Counted from the first letter of the stretch, positions 48,020 through 58,903 are shown. The stretch: 64,000 bases of DNA from Sphingomonas crocodyli (GCF_004005865.1 NZ_SACN01000001.1:2666001-2730000), one strand, 5' to 3'. Notes: generated from the sequence alone by a model not told the origin. Numbers and translations: made by a program.

Positions 48020-48736
48020 ATGACCACCAACATCCTTGTGACCGGCAGCAGCCGGGGTATCGGCCGCGCGATTGTCGAGCGGTTCCAGAGCGACGACGTC
48101 CGCGTCGTCGGCCATCGTTCGTCGGCGGCGGAGGGCGATGATTCGATCGTCGCCGATCTTTCGCAGGCCGATGCGCCTGCGCGCCTTTGGCAGGCTGCCC
48201 TCGATCGGCTCGACGGGCGGATCGACGTGCTGATCAACAATGCCGGCATCTTCGAAGCCGCAGCCCTCGAAGCCCCCGACGCCGCCTGGTCGGATGCCTG
48301 GGCGCGCACGATGCAGATCAACCTCACCGCTTCGGCCGAACTGTGCCGCCGCGCCGTGCTGCACTTCCAGCGCGGCGGGAACGGTGGCCGCATCGTCAAT
48401 GTCGCCAGCCGCGCCGCCTATCGCGGCGACAGCCCCGCACACTGGCATTATGCCGCGTCGAAGGGCGGCATGGTCTCCATGACCAAGACGATCGCGCGCG
48501 GCTATGCCCGCGACAACATCCTCGCCTTCGCGATCTGCCCCGGCTTCACGATGACGGGCATGGCCGACGATTATCTGGAAAGCCGCGGCGGCGACAAATT
48601 GCTCGCCGACATCCCGCTGGGCCGCGTTGCCGATCCGGCCGAGGTGGCCGAGATCGCCCGCTTCGCCGCGCTTCAGGCGCCCGCATCGATGACCGGCGCC
48701 GTCCTCGACGTGAATGGAGCCAGCTATGTCCGCTAA
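48020..48736 (+). CDS. Short-chain dehydrogenase/reductase
   Basis: Classical SDR of 238 residues with cofactor motif VTGSSRGIGRAI (about 7-18), NNAG, the catalytic Ser in IVNVASRAAY and the YxxxK pair in YAASKGGM, and the PG motif CPGFTMTGM. Resembles FabG-like 3-oxoacyl reductases, but the substrate is unknown. Coding overlaps the prmA start by 11 bases. Confidence 0.92.
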   Translation: MTTNILVTGSSRGIGRAIVERFQSDDVRVVGHRSSAAEGDDSIVADLSQADAPARLWQAALDRLDGRIDVLINNAGIFEAAALEAPDAAWSDAWARTMQINLTASAELCRRAVLHFQRGGNGGRIVNVASRAAYRGDSPAHWHYAASKGGMVSMTKTIARGYARDNILAFAICPGFTMTGMADDYLESRGGDKLLADIPLGRVADPAEVAEIARFAALQAPASMTGAVLDVNGASYVR

Positions 48737-49706
48737 ACGTCGCGGTGACGAGCCGAAAGGCGACGGCGTCACCGGCTTTCCCTTCGATGCTTCGCGCACT
48801 GGCAGCTGGAAGATCAGCCTGCCATGCAGCAAGGCCGAGGCCGAACGGATTTCGGAAGGCGACCTGCCCGAAATCGACGCGCTCGATCCGCAGCCGACCC
48901 TGATGACCAGCGAGCCGGATCCGGACCAGCCCGAGGCGTGGCAGCTCGATGCCTATGTCGAAGATGAGCCGAGCAAGGCGCTGATCGCCATCATCGCCGC
49001 GCTCGCGCCCAGCACGAAGAAGAAGCCGGTCGTCACGCACATTCCCGAGGATGACTGGGTGACGATGAGCCAGGCGGGGCTGGAGCCGATCCGCGCCGGC
49101 CGCTTCTTCGTCCATACCCCGCACAATGCCGATGCCGCGCCCAAGGGCATGACCGGCTTCGTGATCGACGCGGGCCGCGCCTTTGGCACCGGGCACCATG
49201 AGACGACCACCGGCTGCCTCGAAATGCTCGATCGGCTGCGCGTGGCGGGCCGGCGCTTCGACGATATCGTCGATGTCGGCACGGGCACCGGCTTGCTCGC
49301 CTTCGCGGCGCGCGCGCTCTGGCCGGCGGCAAAGGTGATCGCGTCGGATATCGATCCGGTTTCGATCGAGGTCACCGCCGAAAATGCCGAGGTCAACGGC
49401 GTGCCGATGGGGCGCGGGCGCGGGCAGGTCGAACTGGGCGTGGCGCCGGGCCTCTCCGATCGCCGCCTGCGCGATCGCGCGCCCTACGATCTGCTGATCG
49501 CCAACATCCTTGCCGGGCCGCTGATCGAGCTTGCCCCGGTCTTCGCCGACGCGGTCCTGCCGGGCGGCACCGTGGTGCTGGCGGGCCTGCTCGACACGCA
49601 GGCCGATGCCGTCGCCAACGCTTATCGGCGCGAAGGCCTCTACCTGACCGACAGCATCCTGCGCGGCGACTGGCGCATCCTGCGCATGGCCAAAAGGCGG
49701 CGGTAG
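48726..49706 (+). CDS. prmA: Ribosomal protein L11 methyltransferase
   Basis: SAM-dependent methyltransferase that trimethylates uL11. The 326 residues have an N-terminal substrate-recognition domain (about 1-120), the PrmA signature AFGTGHHETTTGCLEML, the SAM-binding IVDVGTGTGLLAFAA and the catalytic LLIANILAGPLIEL. ATG 48726 lies inside the end of the SDR gene. It is followed by a family A palindrome. Confidence 0.95.
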   Translation: MSAKRRGDEPKGDGVTGFPFDASRTGSWKISLPCSKAEAERISEGDLPEIDALDPQPTLMTSEPDPDQPEAWQLDAYVEDEPSKALIAIIAALAPSTKKKPVVTHIPEDDWVTMSQAGLEPIRAGRFFVHTPHNADAAPKGMTGFVIDAGRAFGTGHHETTTGCLEMLDRLRVAGRRFDDIVDVGTGTGLLAFAARALWPAAKVIASDIDPVSIEVTAENAEVNGVPMGRGRGQVELGVAPGLSDRRLRDRAPYDLLIANILAGPLIELAPVFADAVLPGGTVVLAGLLDTQADAVANAYRREGLYLTDSILRGDWRILRMAKRRR

Positions 49707-49726
49707 CCCTCGTCTCACCCCAAACG

Positions 49727-49840
49727 CCTCGTCATTGCGAGGAGCCGCAGGCGACGAAGCAATCCAGGCCCGCACGAGAGAGGCTCGCGACCTCACTAAG
49801 TCCGGGCCTGGATTGCTTCGCTACGCTCGCAATGACGAGG
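49727..49840. repeat. Palindromic intergenic repeat, family A copy 5 (long form)
   Basis: CCTCGTCATTGCGAG and CTCGCAATGACGAGG ends with an inner CAGGCCCG / CGGGCCTG repeat, as in copy 3. It separates the convergent prmA and histidine kinase genes. Confidence 0.9.
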
Positions 49841-49859
49841 TATTTGGGAAACGCGCGCC

Positions 49860-51755
49860 TTAAACCGGCCGGTTCGCCCCGCCGCCGTCCATCACCTCGC
49901 GCACCTTCGTGGCGAGCTGGCTGACGGTGAACGGCTTGGGCAGGAAGGCTACGCCCGCATCGAGCATGCCGTTATGGACGACGGCGTTGCGCGTATAGCC
50001 GGTGGTGAACAGCACCTTCAGGTCGGGACGCAGCGCCAGCGCGGCGTCGGCCAGTTTGCGGCCGTTCATCTCCGGCATGACGATGTCGGTGAACAGCATC
50101 GTGATCTGCGGCTGTTCGCCCAGCGCGACCAGCGCCTCGGCCCCGCTCGCGGCCGAAATGACTGTGTAGCCCAGCTCGCGCAGCGCATCGACCGAGAAGT
50201 GGCGCACGCGCTGCTCGTCCTCGACCACCAGCACCACCTCGCCCGACTTGCCCTGCGGCAGTTCGGTTTCGGGGACCAGCGTGTTCGTCCGCATGGTCGG
50301 CTCGCCCATGTGGCGCGGCATGTAGAGCTTGACGGTGGTTCCCTGCCCCGGCTCCGAATAGATCGCGCAATGGCCGCCGGTCTGTTTGGTGAAGCCGAAG
50401 ATCTGGCTGAGGCCGAGGCCGGTCCCCTTGCCCACCGCCTTGGTGGTGAAGAAGGGATCGAACGCCTTGGCGATCACCTCCGGCGTCATGCCGGTGCCGG
50501 TGTCGGTGACGCTGATCATCACATATTGGCCGGGCGCGACCTCGCTGTGGATGCGCGCATATTCGTCATCGAGATAGGCGTTCGCCGTCTCGATCGTGAC
50601 ATGCCCGCCATCGGCCATAGCGTCGCGCGCATTGACCGCGAGGTTGAGGACCGAATTCTCCAGCTGCCCCGGATCGGCGAAGGCGCGCCACAGCCCGCCC
50701 GCCAGCACGGTTTCGACCATATATTGCTCGCCCATCGTGCGGCGCAGCAGTTCGGACATGCCCTGGACGAGCTTGTTGACGTCGATCGTGACCGGCGCGA
50801 GCGGCTGCTGGCGCGAGAAGGCGAGCAGTCGCGCGGTCAGCGATGCGGCGCGCTCGGCGCCTTCGGATGCGTTGCTGATATAGCGTGTGAGGACTTCGGG
50901 ATCGCCGCCGATCTTGCGCTTGGCGAGATCGAGACTGCCGATAACAATCGCCAGCATATTGTTGAAATCATGGGCGATACCGCCAGTCAGCTGACCGATC
51001 GATTCCATCTTCTGCAGCTGGCGGGTCTGCGCTTCGGCGGCTTCGCGCGCGGCCATCTGATCGCGCAGCCCCTCGCTCGCCGCGATCGCGGTGTCGCGCA
51101 TTCGCGTCAATTCGTCCTCACGCCGCCGCGCGTCGCGCAGCACGACCGCCGCCACCGCGACCACCAGCAGCACGATCAGCGCCAGGCTCGATCCCAGCGC
51201 GAGGATCAGCCGATCGGTCGATGTGCGGCGTTCGGCCTGCAGCCTCTCTTCCTCGGTCAGCATCGCGCCGATCACGTCGGTGACGCGGCGCATCTGTTCG
51301 GGGCCGTAATCGCGGCTGTTGGGATCGCCTTGCGGGATCGTCTGCGTGCGGGCGAAAAAGTCAGCGCTCTTGTGCAGCGAGGCGAAGCGTTCATCGAGCA
51401 GCGCGCGCAGCTGGACCATATGATCCATCTGCACCGGATTGTCGGCGACTTCCTTCGCGATCGCATCGAGCGCGGGCGGCGCGGCGCGGATCGCGCTTTC
51501 CATGCTGTCGTAGAAACGCGGCTTGCCCGTCAGCAGGAAACCGCGCGTATCGGATTCGGCCTGCCGCACGGTTTCGCTCAGATGGTTGAGCTTCACCTGA
51601 ACGTCGAGCGAATGCTGCACCCAGTCGCTGGCGCGCGCCTGCGCCATGACGAGCAACAGCGCACCGATCACCGCCAGAACGGCGACGATCAGGCCGGCAA
51701 TCGCCAGCAGGGGCGTCCTTCGTGTCACGATGCTTGCGCGCATTGGCGGTTTCAT
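49860..51755 (-). CDS. Hybrid sensor histidine kinase (CHASE3-HisKA-HATPase-REC)
   Basis: Inner-membrane sensor of 631 residues: TM1 (about 15-36), periplasmic CHASE3-type helical region (about 45-180), TM2 (about 184-207), coiled linker, HisKA with GGIAHDFNN (His262), ATPase with N-box NLAVNARDAMADGG (about 371-384), DTGTGM, and GKGTGLGLSQ, and a C-terminal receiver (about 505-625) with phospho-acceptor Asp557 in FTDIVMPEMNG. No response regulator is adjacent, so its output partner is elsewhere. Signal unknown. Confidence 0.93.
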   Translation of the reverse strand: MKPPMRASIVTRRTPLLAIAGLIVAVLAVIGALLLVMAQARASDWVQHSLDVQVKLNHLSETVRQAESDTRGFLLTGKPRFYDSMESAIRAAPPALDAIAKEVADNPVQMDHMVQLRALLDERFASLHKSADFFARTQTIPQGDPNSRDYGPEQMRRVTDVIGAMLTEEERLQAERRTSTDRLILALGSSLALIVLLVVAVAAVVLRDARRREDELTRMRDTAIAASEGLRDQMAAREAAEAQTRQLQKMESIGQLTGGIAHDFNNMLAIVIGSLDLAKRKIGGDPEVLTRYISNASEGAERAASLTARLLAFSRQQPLAPVTIDVNKLVQGMSELLRRTMGEQYMVETVLAGGLWRAFADPGQLENSVLNLAVNARDAMADGGHVTIETANAYLDDEYARIHSEVAPGQYVMISVTDTGTGMTPEVIAKAFDPFFTTKAVGKGTGLGLSQIFGFTKQTGGHCAIYSEPGQGTTVKLYMPRHMGEPTMRTNTLVPETELPQGKSGEVVLVVEDEQRVRHFSVDALRELGYTVISAASGAEALVALGEQPQITMLFTDIVMPEMNGRKLADAALALRPDLKVLFTTGYTRNAVVHNGMLDAGVAFLPKPFTVSQLATKVREVMDGGGANRPV

Positions 51756-51849
51756 GGCCGATCCATCGCGCGCATGCCACCGTTAATCGCTGCACTGCGG
51801 CTATCGCGTCGCAAAATCTTTTCGCAATGCTTTGCGCTGGCTCGGGAAT

Positions 51850-53994
<2,145 letters not shown>

Positions 53995-54006
53995 TCAAGC
54001 ACTTCA

Positions 54007-54146
54007 CTCTCCTCCCTTCAAGGGAGGGGTTGGGGGTGGGTGGCGAAGCCGAGGGCTCGAAGCCCGAAGGCGTAGCCCGACGAGAGGTCGAAATGGCTCG
54101 CTACGCTCGCCACCCACCCCCTGCCCCTCCCTTGCAGGGAGGGGTG
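54007..54146. repeat. Large inverted repeat (family E, copy 2) between ligA and purB
   Basis: Arms CTCCCTTCAAGGGAGGGG plus TTGGGGGTGGGTGGCGA and TCGCCACCCACCCCC plus CCCTCCCTTGCAGGGAG flank a centre with a smaller GAAGCCGAGGGCTCGAAGC-type palindrome. The right end contains TTGCAG, the likely purB -35 box. Confidence 0.85.
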
Positions 54147-54160
54147 ATTGAGGCTAGGCG
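54132..54160 (+). promoter_or_regulatory. Predicted purB promoter
   Basis: TTGCAG (54132-54137), 17-base spacer, TAGGCG (54155-54160). AGGAG lies about 11 bases before the purB ATG at 54197. The -35 box is inside the palindromic repeat. Confidence 0.5.
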
Positions 54161-54196
54161 CGCCGCCATCCCGGGCACAGCAGGAGTCGAGCCACC

Positions 54197-55510
54197 ATGA
54201 TCCCCCGTTACGCACGCGCGCCGATGGTTGCGATCTGGGAGCCCGAAAACCGCTTCCGCATCTGGTTCGAAATCGAGGCGCACGCGACCGACGCGCTCGC
54301 CGATCTGGGCGTCGTCCCAAAGGAAGCCGCCGCGGCTCTGTGGAAATGGTGGGCCACCAAGCCCGCGATCGACGTCGCCGCGATCGACGCGATCGAGGCC
54401 GTCACCAAGCATGACGTGATCGCCTTCCTCACCTGGGTCGCCGAACAGGTGGGCGACGAAGCACGCTTCATGCATCAGGGCATGACCTCGTCCGACGTGC
54501 TCGACACCTGCCTTGCGGTGCAGCTGACGCAGGCGGCCGACATGCTGATCGCCGATCTCGACACTTTGCTCGAGACGATCAAGCGCCGCGCCTACGAACA
54601 TAAATTGACGCCCACGATCGGCCGCAGCCACGGCATCCACGCCGAACCCGTCACCTTCGGCCTCAAGATGGCGCAGGCTTATGCCGAGTTCGCGCGCAAC
54701 CGCGAACGGCTGGTCGCGGCGCGCAAGGACATCGCGACCTGCGCGATTTCGGGCGCGGTCGGCACCTTCGCCAATATCGATCCGCGCGTGGAGGCGCATG
54801 TCGCCGCCAAGCTGGGCCTCGCGATCGAGCCGGTTTCGACCCAGGTGATCCCGCGCGATCGCCACGCGATGTTCTTCGCGACCCTGGGCGTCATCGCCTC
54901 GTCGATCGAACGCCTCGCCACCGAAGTCCGCCACCTGCAGCGCACCGAAGTGCTGGAGGCCGAGGAATATTTCTCGCCCGGCCAGAAGGGCTCGTCGGCG
55001 ATGCCGCACAAGCGCAATCCGGTGCTGACCGAAAATCTGACCGGCCTCGCCCGCATGGTGCGCGGCTATGCGCTGCCCGCGATGGAGAATGTCGCACTGT
55101 GGCATGAGCGCGACATCAGCCACTCGTCGGTCGAACGCTATATCGGCCCGGATGCGACCATCACGCTCGATTTCGCGCTCGGCCGCCTCAACGGCGTGAT
55201 CGACAAGCTGCTCGTCTATCCGGAGCGGATGGAGAAGAACCTCAACAAGATGGGCGGCCTCGTCCATTCGCAGCGCGTGCTGCTGGCGCTCACCCAGGCG
55301 GGGGTCAGCCGCGAGGACAGCTATCACCTAGTTCAGCGCAACGCGATGAAGGTCTGGGAAAGCGACGGACAGCTTTCGCTGCTCGAACTGCTCAAGGGTG
55401 ATTCGAAGGTTAATGAGGCACTTACGACTGCCCAGTTGGAAGCCAGTTTCGACCTCGATTACCATTTGAAGCATGTCGACGAAATTTTCGGTCGCGTGTT
55501 CGGCGCCTGA
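54197..55510 (+). CDS. purB: Adenylosuccinate lyase
   Basis: Cleaves SAICAR to AICAR (ZMP) and adenylosuccinate to AMP; 437 residues. Fumarase/aspartase-superfamily signatures are TSSDVLDTCLAVQLTQA, the catalytic His region TIGRSHGIHAEPVTFG, and the flexible signature loop GSSAMPHKRNP (about 264-274). A ribosome site AGGAG lies upstream. No riboswitch precedes it. Its product ZMP is the precursor of the ligand sensed by the riboswitch at the right edge of the window. Confidence 0.97.
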   Translation: MIPRYARAPMVAIWEPENRFRIWFEIEAHATDALADLGVVPKEAAAALWKWWATKPAIDVAAIDAIEAVTKHDVIAFLTWVAEQVGDEARFMHQGMTSSDVLDTCLAVQLTQAADMLIADLDTLLETIKRRAYEHKLTPTIGRSHGIHAEPVTFGLKMAQAYAEFARNRERLVAARKDIATCAISGAVGTFANIDPRVEAHVAAKLGLAIEPVSTQVIPRDRHAMFFATLGVIASSIERLATEVRHLQRTEVLEAEEYFSPGQKGSSAMPHKRNPVLTENLTGLARMVRGYALPAMENVALWHERDISHSSVERYIGPDATITLDFALGRLNGVIDKLLVYPERMEKNLNKMGGLVHSQRVLLALTQAGVSREDSYHLVQRNAMKVWESDGQLSLLELLKGDSKVNEALTTAQLEASFDLDYHLKHVDEIFGRVFGA

Positions 55511-55530
55511 CGATTGCAATTTACGCAAGC

Positions 55531-55549
55531 AGTTGCATGAATTGCAACT
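55531..55549. promoter_or_regulatory. TTGCA-type palindrome upstream of the small ORF
   Basis: AGTTGCA-TGAAT-TGCAACT, a perfect 7-5-7 inverted repeat, next to another TTGC...GCAA arrangement (55515-55528). It is placed just after purB and about 20-40 bases before a weak TTGCGG-N17-GTAAAC promoter-like element (55569-55597), so it could be an operator. The rest of the 55511-55657 gap holds only leader hairpins (GACGTC-GTGGG-GACGTC at 55606-55622; GGGC...GCCC at 55626-55639). Confidence 0.45.
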
Positions 55550-55657
55550 GCGGCGAACCGATGCGAAATTGCGGTCAACTGTTTTAGTAGAGTAAACGCT
55601 TCTGCGACGTCGTGGGGACGTCATCGGGCCAACGAGCCCCAAAAGCAGGAGCGTATC

Positions 55658-55744
55658 ATGTTGAACTATTTCGAAAACACCACGGCTGCGATGATCGCGC
55701 TCGCGGTGCAGGTGGTTGCGGTCGGCCTCGTCGTCGCCCTCTAA
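55658..55744 (+). CDS. 28-residue single-span membrane peptide
   Basis: A short open frame with an excellent ribosome site: AGGAG six bases before the ATG, nearly the same as the glycine-zipper gene start (AGGAGCGTATC-ATG). The peptide is seven polar residues (MLNYFEN) then a continuous hydrophobic helix (TTAAMIALAVQVVAVGLVVAL). It is preceded by two leader hairpins and a palindrome, and followed by a CCGGGTCG...CGACCCGG hairpin (55762-55783) without a U-run. It resembles small regulatory membrane proteins, but I recognise no family. Coding status rests on the ribosome site and the helix. Confidence 0.6.
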   Translation: MLNYFENTTAAMIALAVQVVAVGLVVAL

Positions 55745-55840
55745 ACCTGTCTGAACCGGCGCCGGGTCGTCCCTTCGACCCGGATAGCCTTGCGACCGGA
55801 TAAGGTTGCCACTCCCCGCGCCGCCCGCCATCGTCACCTG

Positions 55841-56800
55841 ATGCCCGGCGCGTCGATCCTGATCAGCATCGTCAACTATCGAACGCCCGACCTGGCAGTC
55901 GCGGCGCTCGGCGCCGTTGCCGACGAAGCCATCGCGCGCGGCGACGTCATGGCCGTGATCGTCGACAATGCCTCGGGCGACGGATCGCCCGAACGGATCG
56001 CCGACGGCATCATCGAAATGGGCGGCCCCGAAGGCTGGGCCGAACTGCTCGATCGCGACGTCAATGACGGGTTCGCGGCGGGCAACAATGCCGCCATCGC
56101 GCGCTTCCGCGAACGCCACGGCCGCACGCCCGACATCGTATGGCTACTCAACCCCGACACGATCGCCGAGGCCGACGCATTGGGCGCGCTCGTCCGCTTC
56201 CTCGACGCGCATCCGAAGGCGGGGATCGTCGGCGGCCGCGTGCTCGCGCCCGATGGCAGCGCCAATCACTCCGCCTTCAACTTCCCCTCGCCGACCGGCG
56301 AACTGCTCGCGGCGCTCCATTTCGGCCCGCTCACCCGCGCGCTCGCGCACCGTGAGGTCGCGATCCCCATCCCCGATGCGCCGATCCGCGTCGACTGGGT
56401 TGAAGGATCGCATCTGGCGATCCGCGGCGCGGTGATCGACGCGATCGGGCCAATGGATGAGGGCTATTTCCTCTATTATGAGGAGGTCGATTATTGCGCC
56501 CGCGCCGCCGATGCCGGGTATGAAGTGTGGCACGATCCCGCATCGCGCGTCGTCCATATCGGCGGGCAGGCGACCGGGATCACCGGCGCGACCACCGGCA
56601 TCGGCCGCCGCCCCCGCTACTGGTTCGCCTCCCGCGCGCGTTTCTTTAGCGGGCGCTACGGAAAGGCCGGCTTGGCCCGCGCCAATGCCTTGTGGCTCGC
56701 CGCCTGGCCGATCGGCGGCCTGTGGGCGATCCTGCGCGGCCGGCCGCGCAAGGCGCAGCCGGGCTTCTGGCGCGATATGTGGCGATTTGGTGCGGGATAG
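55841..56800 (+). CDS. GT2-family glycosyltransferase
   Basis: Inverting GT-A glycosyltransferase of 319 residues. It starts ILISIVNYRTPDLAVAALGA, with the nucleotide-binding VIVDNASGDGSPERI, the DxD-like LLNPDTIAEADALG, the acceptor region FLYYEEVDYCARAADAGYEV and HIGGQATG. This pattern resembles rhamnosyl/WbbL-type transferases. ATG 55841 is the family start. No neighbouring polysaccharide genes; acceptor unknown. Confidence 0.9.
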   Translation: MPGASILISIVNYRTPDLAVAALGAVADEAIARGDVMAVIVDNASGDGSPERIADGIIEMGGPEGWAELLDRDVNDGFAAGNNAAIARFRERHGRTPDIVWLLNPDTIAEADALGALVRFLDAHPKAGIVGGRVLAPDGSANHSAFNFPSPTGELLAALHFGPLTRALAHREVAIPIPDAPIRVDWVEGSHLAIRGAVIDAIGPMDEGYFLYYEEVDYCARAADAGYEVWHDPASRVVHIGGQATGITGATTGIGRRPRYWFASRARFFSGRYGKAGLARANALWLAAWPIGGLWAILRGRPRKAQPGFWRDMWRFGAG

Positions 56801-56837
56801 GGTGGCGTCGCGGAATCTCCGCGCCTAAGGTCATTCG

Positions 56838-57923
56838 ATGCAAGCCCGGACACTTCGCCCGCTCCTGCTGCTGTCGACCATGTTGGTGACGGCGTGCATC
56901 CCCGGCCAGCAGCGCGGTCGCGCGCCTGTAACCCGCCCCCCGGCCGAGATTCAGGTGCCGATCGCCGAACCCGCGCCGCCGCCTCCCCCGCCGCCCACAT
57001 CCGAAGGCGCCCCGCCCAGCCCGCCGCCCGCATGGCAGGTGAAGAAGGTGCAGCCCGACGCGACGGTCGTCGCCGATCAGACCTATCTGGTGAAGCCGGG
57101 CGACAATCTGCGCCGCATTTCCGACACCACCGGCGCGGCATCGGAGGCGATTGCGCGCGCGAACAATATCGCCCCGCCCTTCAAGATCCTCGCCGGGCAG
57201 AAGCTCAAAATCCCCGGTGGCCGATACCACCGCGTCGGCAAGGGTGAGACCGGCATCGCCATCGCGCGCGCTTATGGCGTCGAATGGACCCGCATCGCGC
57301 AGATCAACGACCTCGAAGAACCTTATGTGCTGCGCGAAGGCATGCGGCTGGCGCTGCCGAGCAGCGGCGAAGTCGCGCAGATGACGGCCAACCAGCGTGC
57401 CGAGGCGTTCCGGCTCGACATCGAAGACCTGATCACCGGCTCCGAACCCGCGCTCGCCGTGCGCGCCAAGCCCAAGCCGCCTGCGCCCACGCCCAAGCCG
57501 GTCGCCCCCACCGTTGCGGTCGCCGAACCGAGCACCTTCGCAGGTAAGTTCGACTGGCCGGTTCGCGGCCCCATTCTGCGCGGCTTCGGCCGGATCGGCG
57601 ACGGGCAGCAGAATGACGGCGTCAACATCGGCACGCCCGCGGGCAGCGCGGTTGCCGCCGCCGCCGACGGCGTGGTCGCTTATGTCGGGCAGGATATTCC
57701 GGCTTACGGCACGCTGATCCTGATCCGCCACGGCGACGGCTGGCTCTCCGCCTACGGCTATGCCGCCAGCATCACCGTGACGCGCGGACAGAAGGTTGTG
57801 AAGGGGCAGACGATCGCCCGATCAGGCGCCAGCCCCTATACGGGCGAACCGCAATTGCACTTCGAAGTCAGAAACGGCCGGAAACCGGTCAATCCGCTGA
57901 GCGTTCTGCCAAGCCGGAGCTGA
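56838..57923 (+). CDS. NlpD-like lipoprotein with LysM and degenerate LytM (M23) domain
   Basis: A 361-residue envelope lipoprotein. The lipobox LVTAC gives Cys20. A Pro-rich linker is followed by two LysM repeats (YLVKPGDNLRRISDTTGA, about 82-130; YHRVGKGETGIAIARAYG, about 132-175) for peptidoglycan binding, and an M23 domain (about 245-355). In that domain the zinc ligands are changed: HxxxD reads NDGVN and the HxH reads QLH, so it should be inactive as a peptidase. Degenerate LytM proteins such as NlpD and EnvC activate amidases for cell separation; that role is likely here. Confidence 0.88.
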   Translation: MQARTLRPLLLLSTMLVTACIPGQQRGRAPVTRPPAEIQVPIAEPAPPPPPPPTSEGAPPSPPPAWQVKKVQPDATVVADQTYLVKPGDNLRRISDTTGAASEAIARANNIAPPFKILAGQKLKIPGGRYHRVGKGETGIAIARAYGVEWTRIAQINDLEEPYVLREGMRLALPSSGEVAQMTANQRAEAFRLDIEDLITGSEPALAVRAKPKPPAPTPKPVAPTVAVAEPSTFAGKFDWPVRGPILRGFGRIGDGQQNDGVNIGTPAGSAVAAAADGVVAYVGQDIPAYGTLILIRHGDGWLSAYGYAASITVTRGQKVVKGQTIARSGASPYTGEPQLHFEVRNGRKPVNPLSVLPSRS

Positions 57924-57955
57924 TATTCGGCGGAGCTGATTTTCTGGTGCCATCC

Positions 57956-58903
57956 ATGCCTGTCTTCGATCGGCGCACCATCATGCGCCTGCTGTCCACC
58001 ACCCCGATCGGCCTGTCGCTGGCAGGGGCCGCGCCCGATGACGTGACCGACGAGGGGCTGACCGATCACCTCGCCTCCTTCTGGCCGGTCTATGATCATA
58101 CGCGCGAGAATGAAGATCGCCCCGGCGAGTTGCGCGCGGGCTATTTCCTGCCCGAAAAGCGGCTCTACACCGGCGCGGGCATCACCGTCAGCAAGCTGCG
58201 GATCGAATCTTGGCTGCCCGATTTCGACAAGATCGCCGACGATGTCCGCCGCCTCCACGCGCGCTTTCCCGCCGCCTGGACCCGCCACGGCGCGCATTTC
58301 GACAAGGCATTCCCCGATTTCCGCGTCAGCGCCGCGCCGATCTACCTGATGCTCTCGCTGGGCGATTTCGACGCGCATCTCGAACCCAGCAAGGGCGTGC
58401 TGCCCCTGTTCATCGGCCTTGACGGCATCGTCCAATATCATGGCGCGAACGCCGACCTGGCCGTCCTGCTCGATCACGAATCCTACCATCTCTATCAGGG
58501 GCAGGTGAATCCGGAGCTGAGCCTGGCCAAGCGCCCGCCCTTGTTCATCACGCTGTGGATGGAGGGCACCGCCACCTGGGTAAGCGAAGTGCTCAACCCG
58601 CAGGCGAGCGCGCTCGCCGTCCTGCTCAACGACACCGCGCTCGCCGCCGCATCCTCCGATGCCATTCGCCGCGCGGCGCAGGTGCTGCGCGATCGGCTCG
58701 ATTCGACCAGCGAGAAGGACGAGGATCGCTTCTTCGGCGCGGGCTATGAAGGCTCCGAACCCGCGCGGATCGGCTATCTCCTCGGCCTCCAGATCGCCCG
58801 CCGCCTCGCCTCGCGCTACTCCCCCGCCGCAATGGCCCGGCTCGACGGATCGGTGGTGCGCCAATTGTGCGCCGAAGGCTTGACGGCAATCGCGCGGGGA
58901 TGA
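57956..58903 (+). CDS. Tat-exported HExxH metalloprotein (putative zinc protease)
   Basis: A 315-residue protein with a twin-arginine-like signal (DRRTIMRLLSTTPIGLSLAG). The zinc-protease motif HESYH (174-178) is preceded by LAVLLD and followed 25 residues later by WMEGTATWV, where Glu203 would be the third ligand, as in gluzincins and DUF2268-like predicted proteases. The rest is unknown. ATG 57956 is preferred; GTG 57947 is possible. It follows the degenerate LytM lipoprotein gene by 32 bases, so a role in cell-envelope protein turnover is conceivable but unproven. Confidence 0.75.
   Translation: MPVFDRRTIMRLLSTTPIGLSLAGAAPDDVTDEGLTDHLASFWPVYDHTRENEDRPGELRAGYFLPEKRLYTGAGITVSKLRIESWLPDFDKIADDVRRLHARFPAAWTRHGAHFDKAFPDFRVSAAPIYLMLSLGDFDAHLEPSKGVLPLFIGLDGIVQYHGANADLAVLLDHESYHLYQGQVNPELSLAKRPPLFITLWMEGTATWVSEVLNPQASALAVLLNDTALAAASSDAIRRAAQVLRDRLDSTSEKDEDRFFGAGYEGSEPARIGYLLGLQIARRLASRYSPAAMARLDGSVVRQLCAEGLTAIARG

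Noticed and set aside
46463..48832. 789-codon minus-strand frame over selO and the SDR gene
   Set aside because: It spans two recognised genes on the other strand and has no recognisable domain; composition is that of an antisense shadow.
54007..54146. CRISPR-like array
   Set aside because: Only a single inverted repeat with internal palindromes; there are no direct repeats with spacers and no cas genes in the window.
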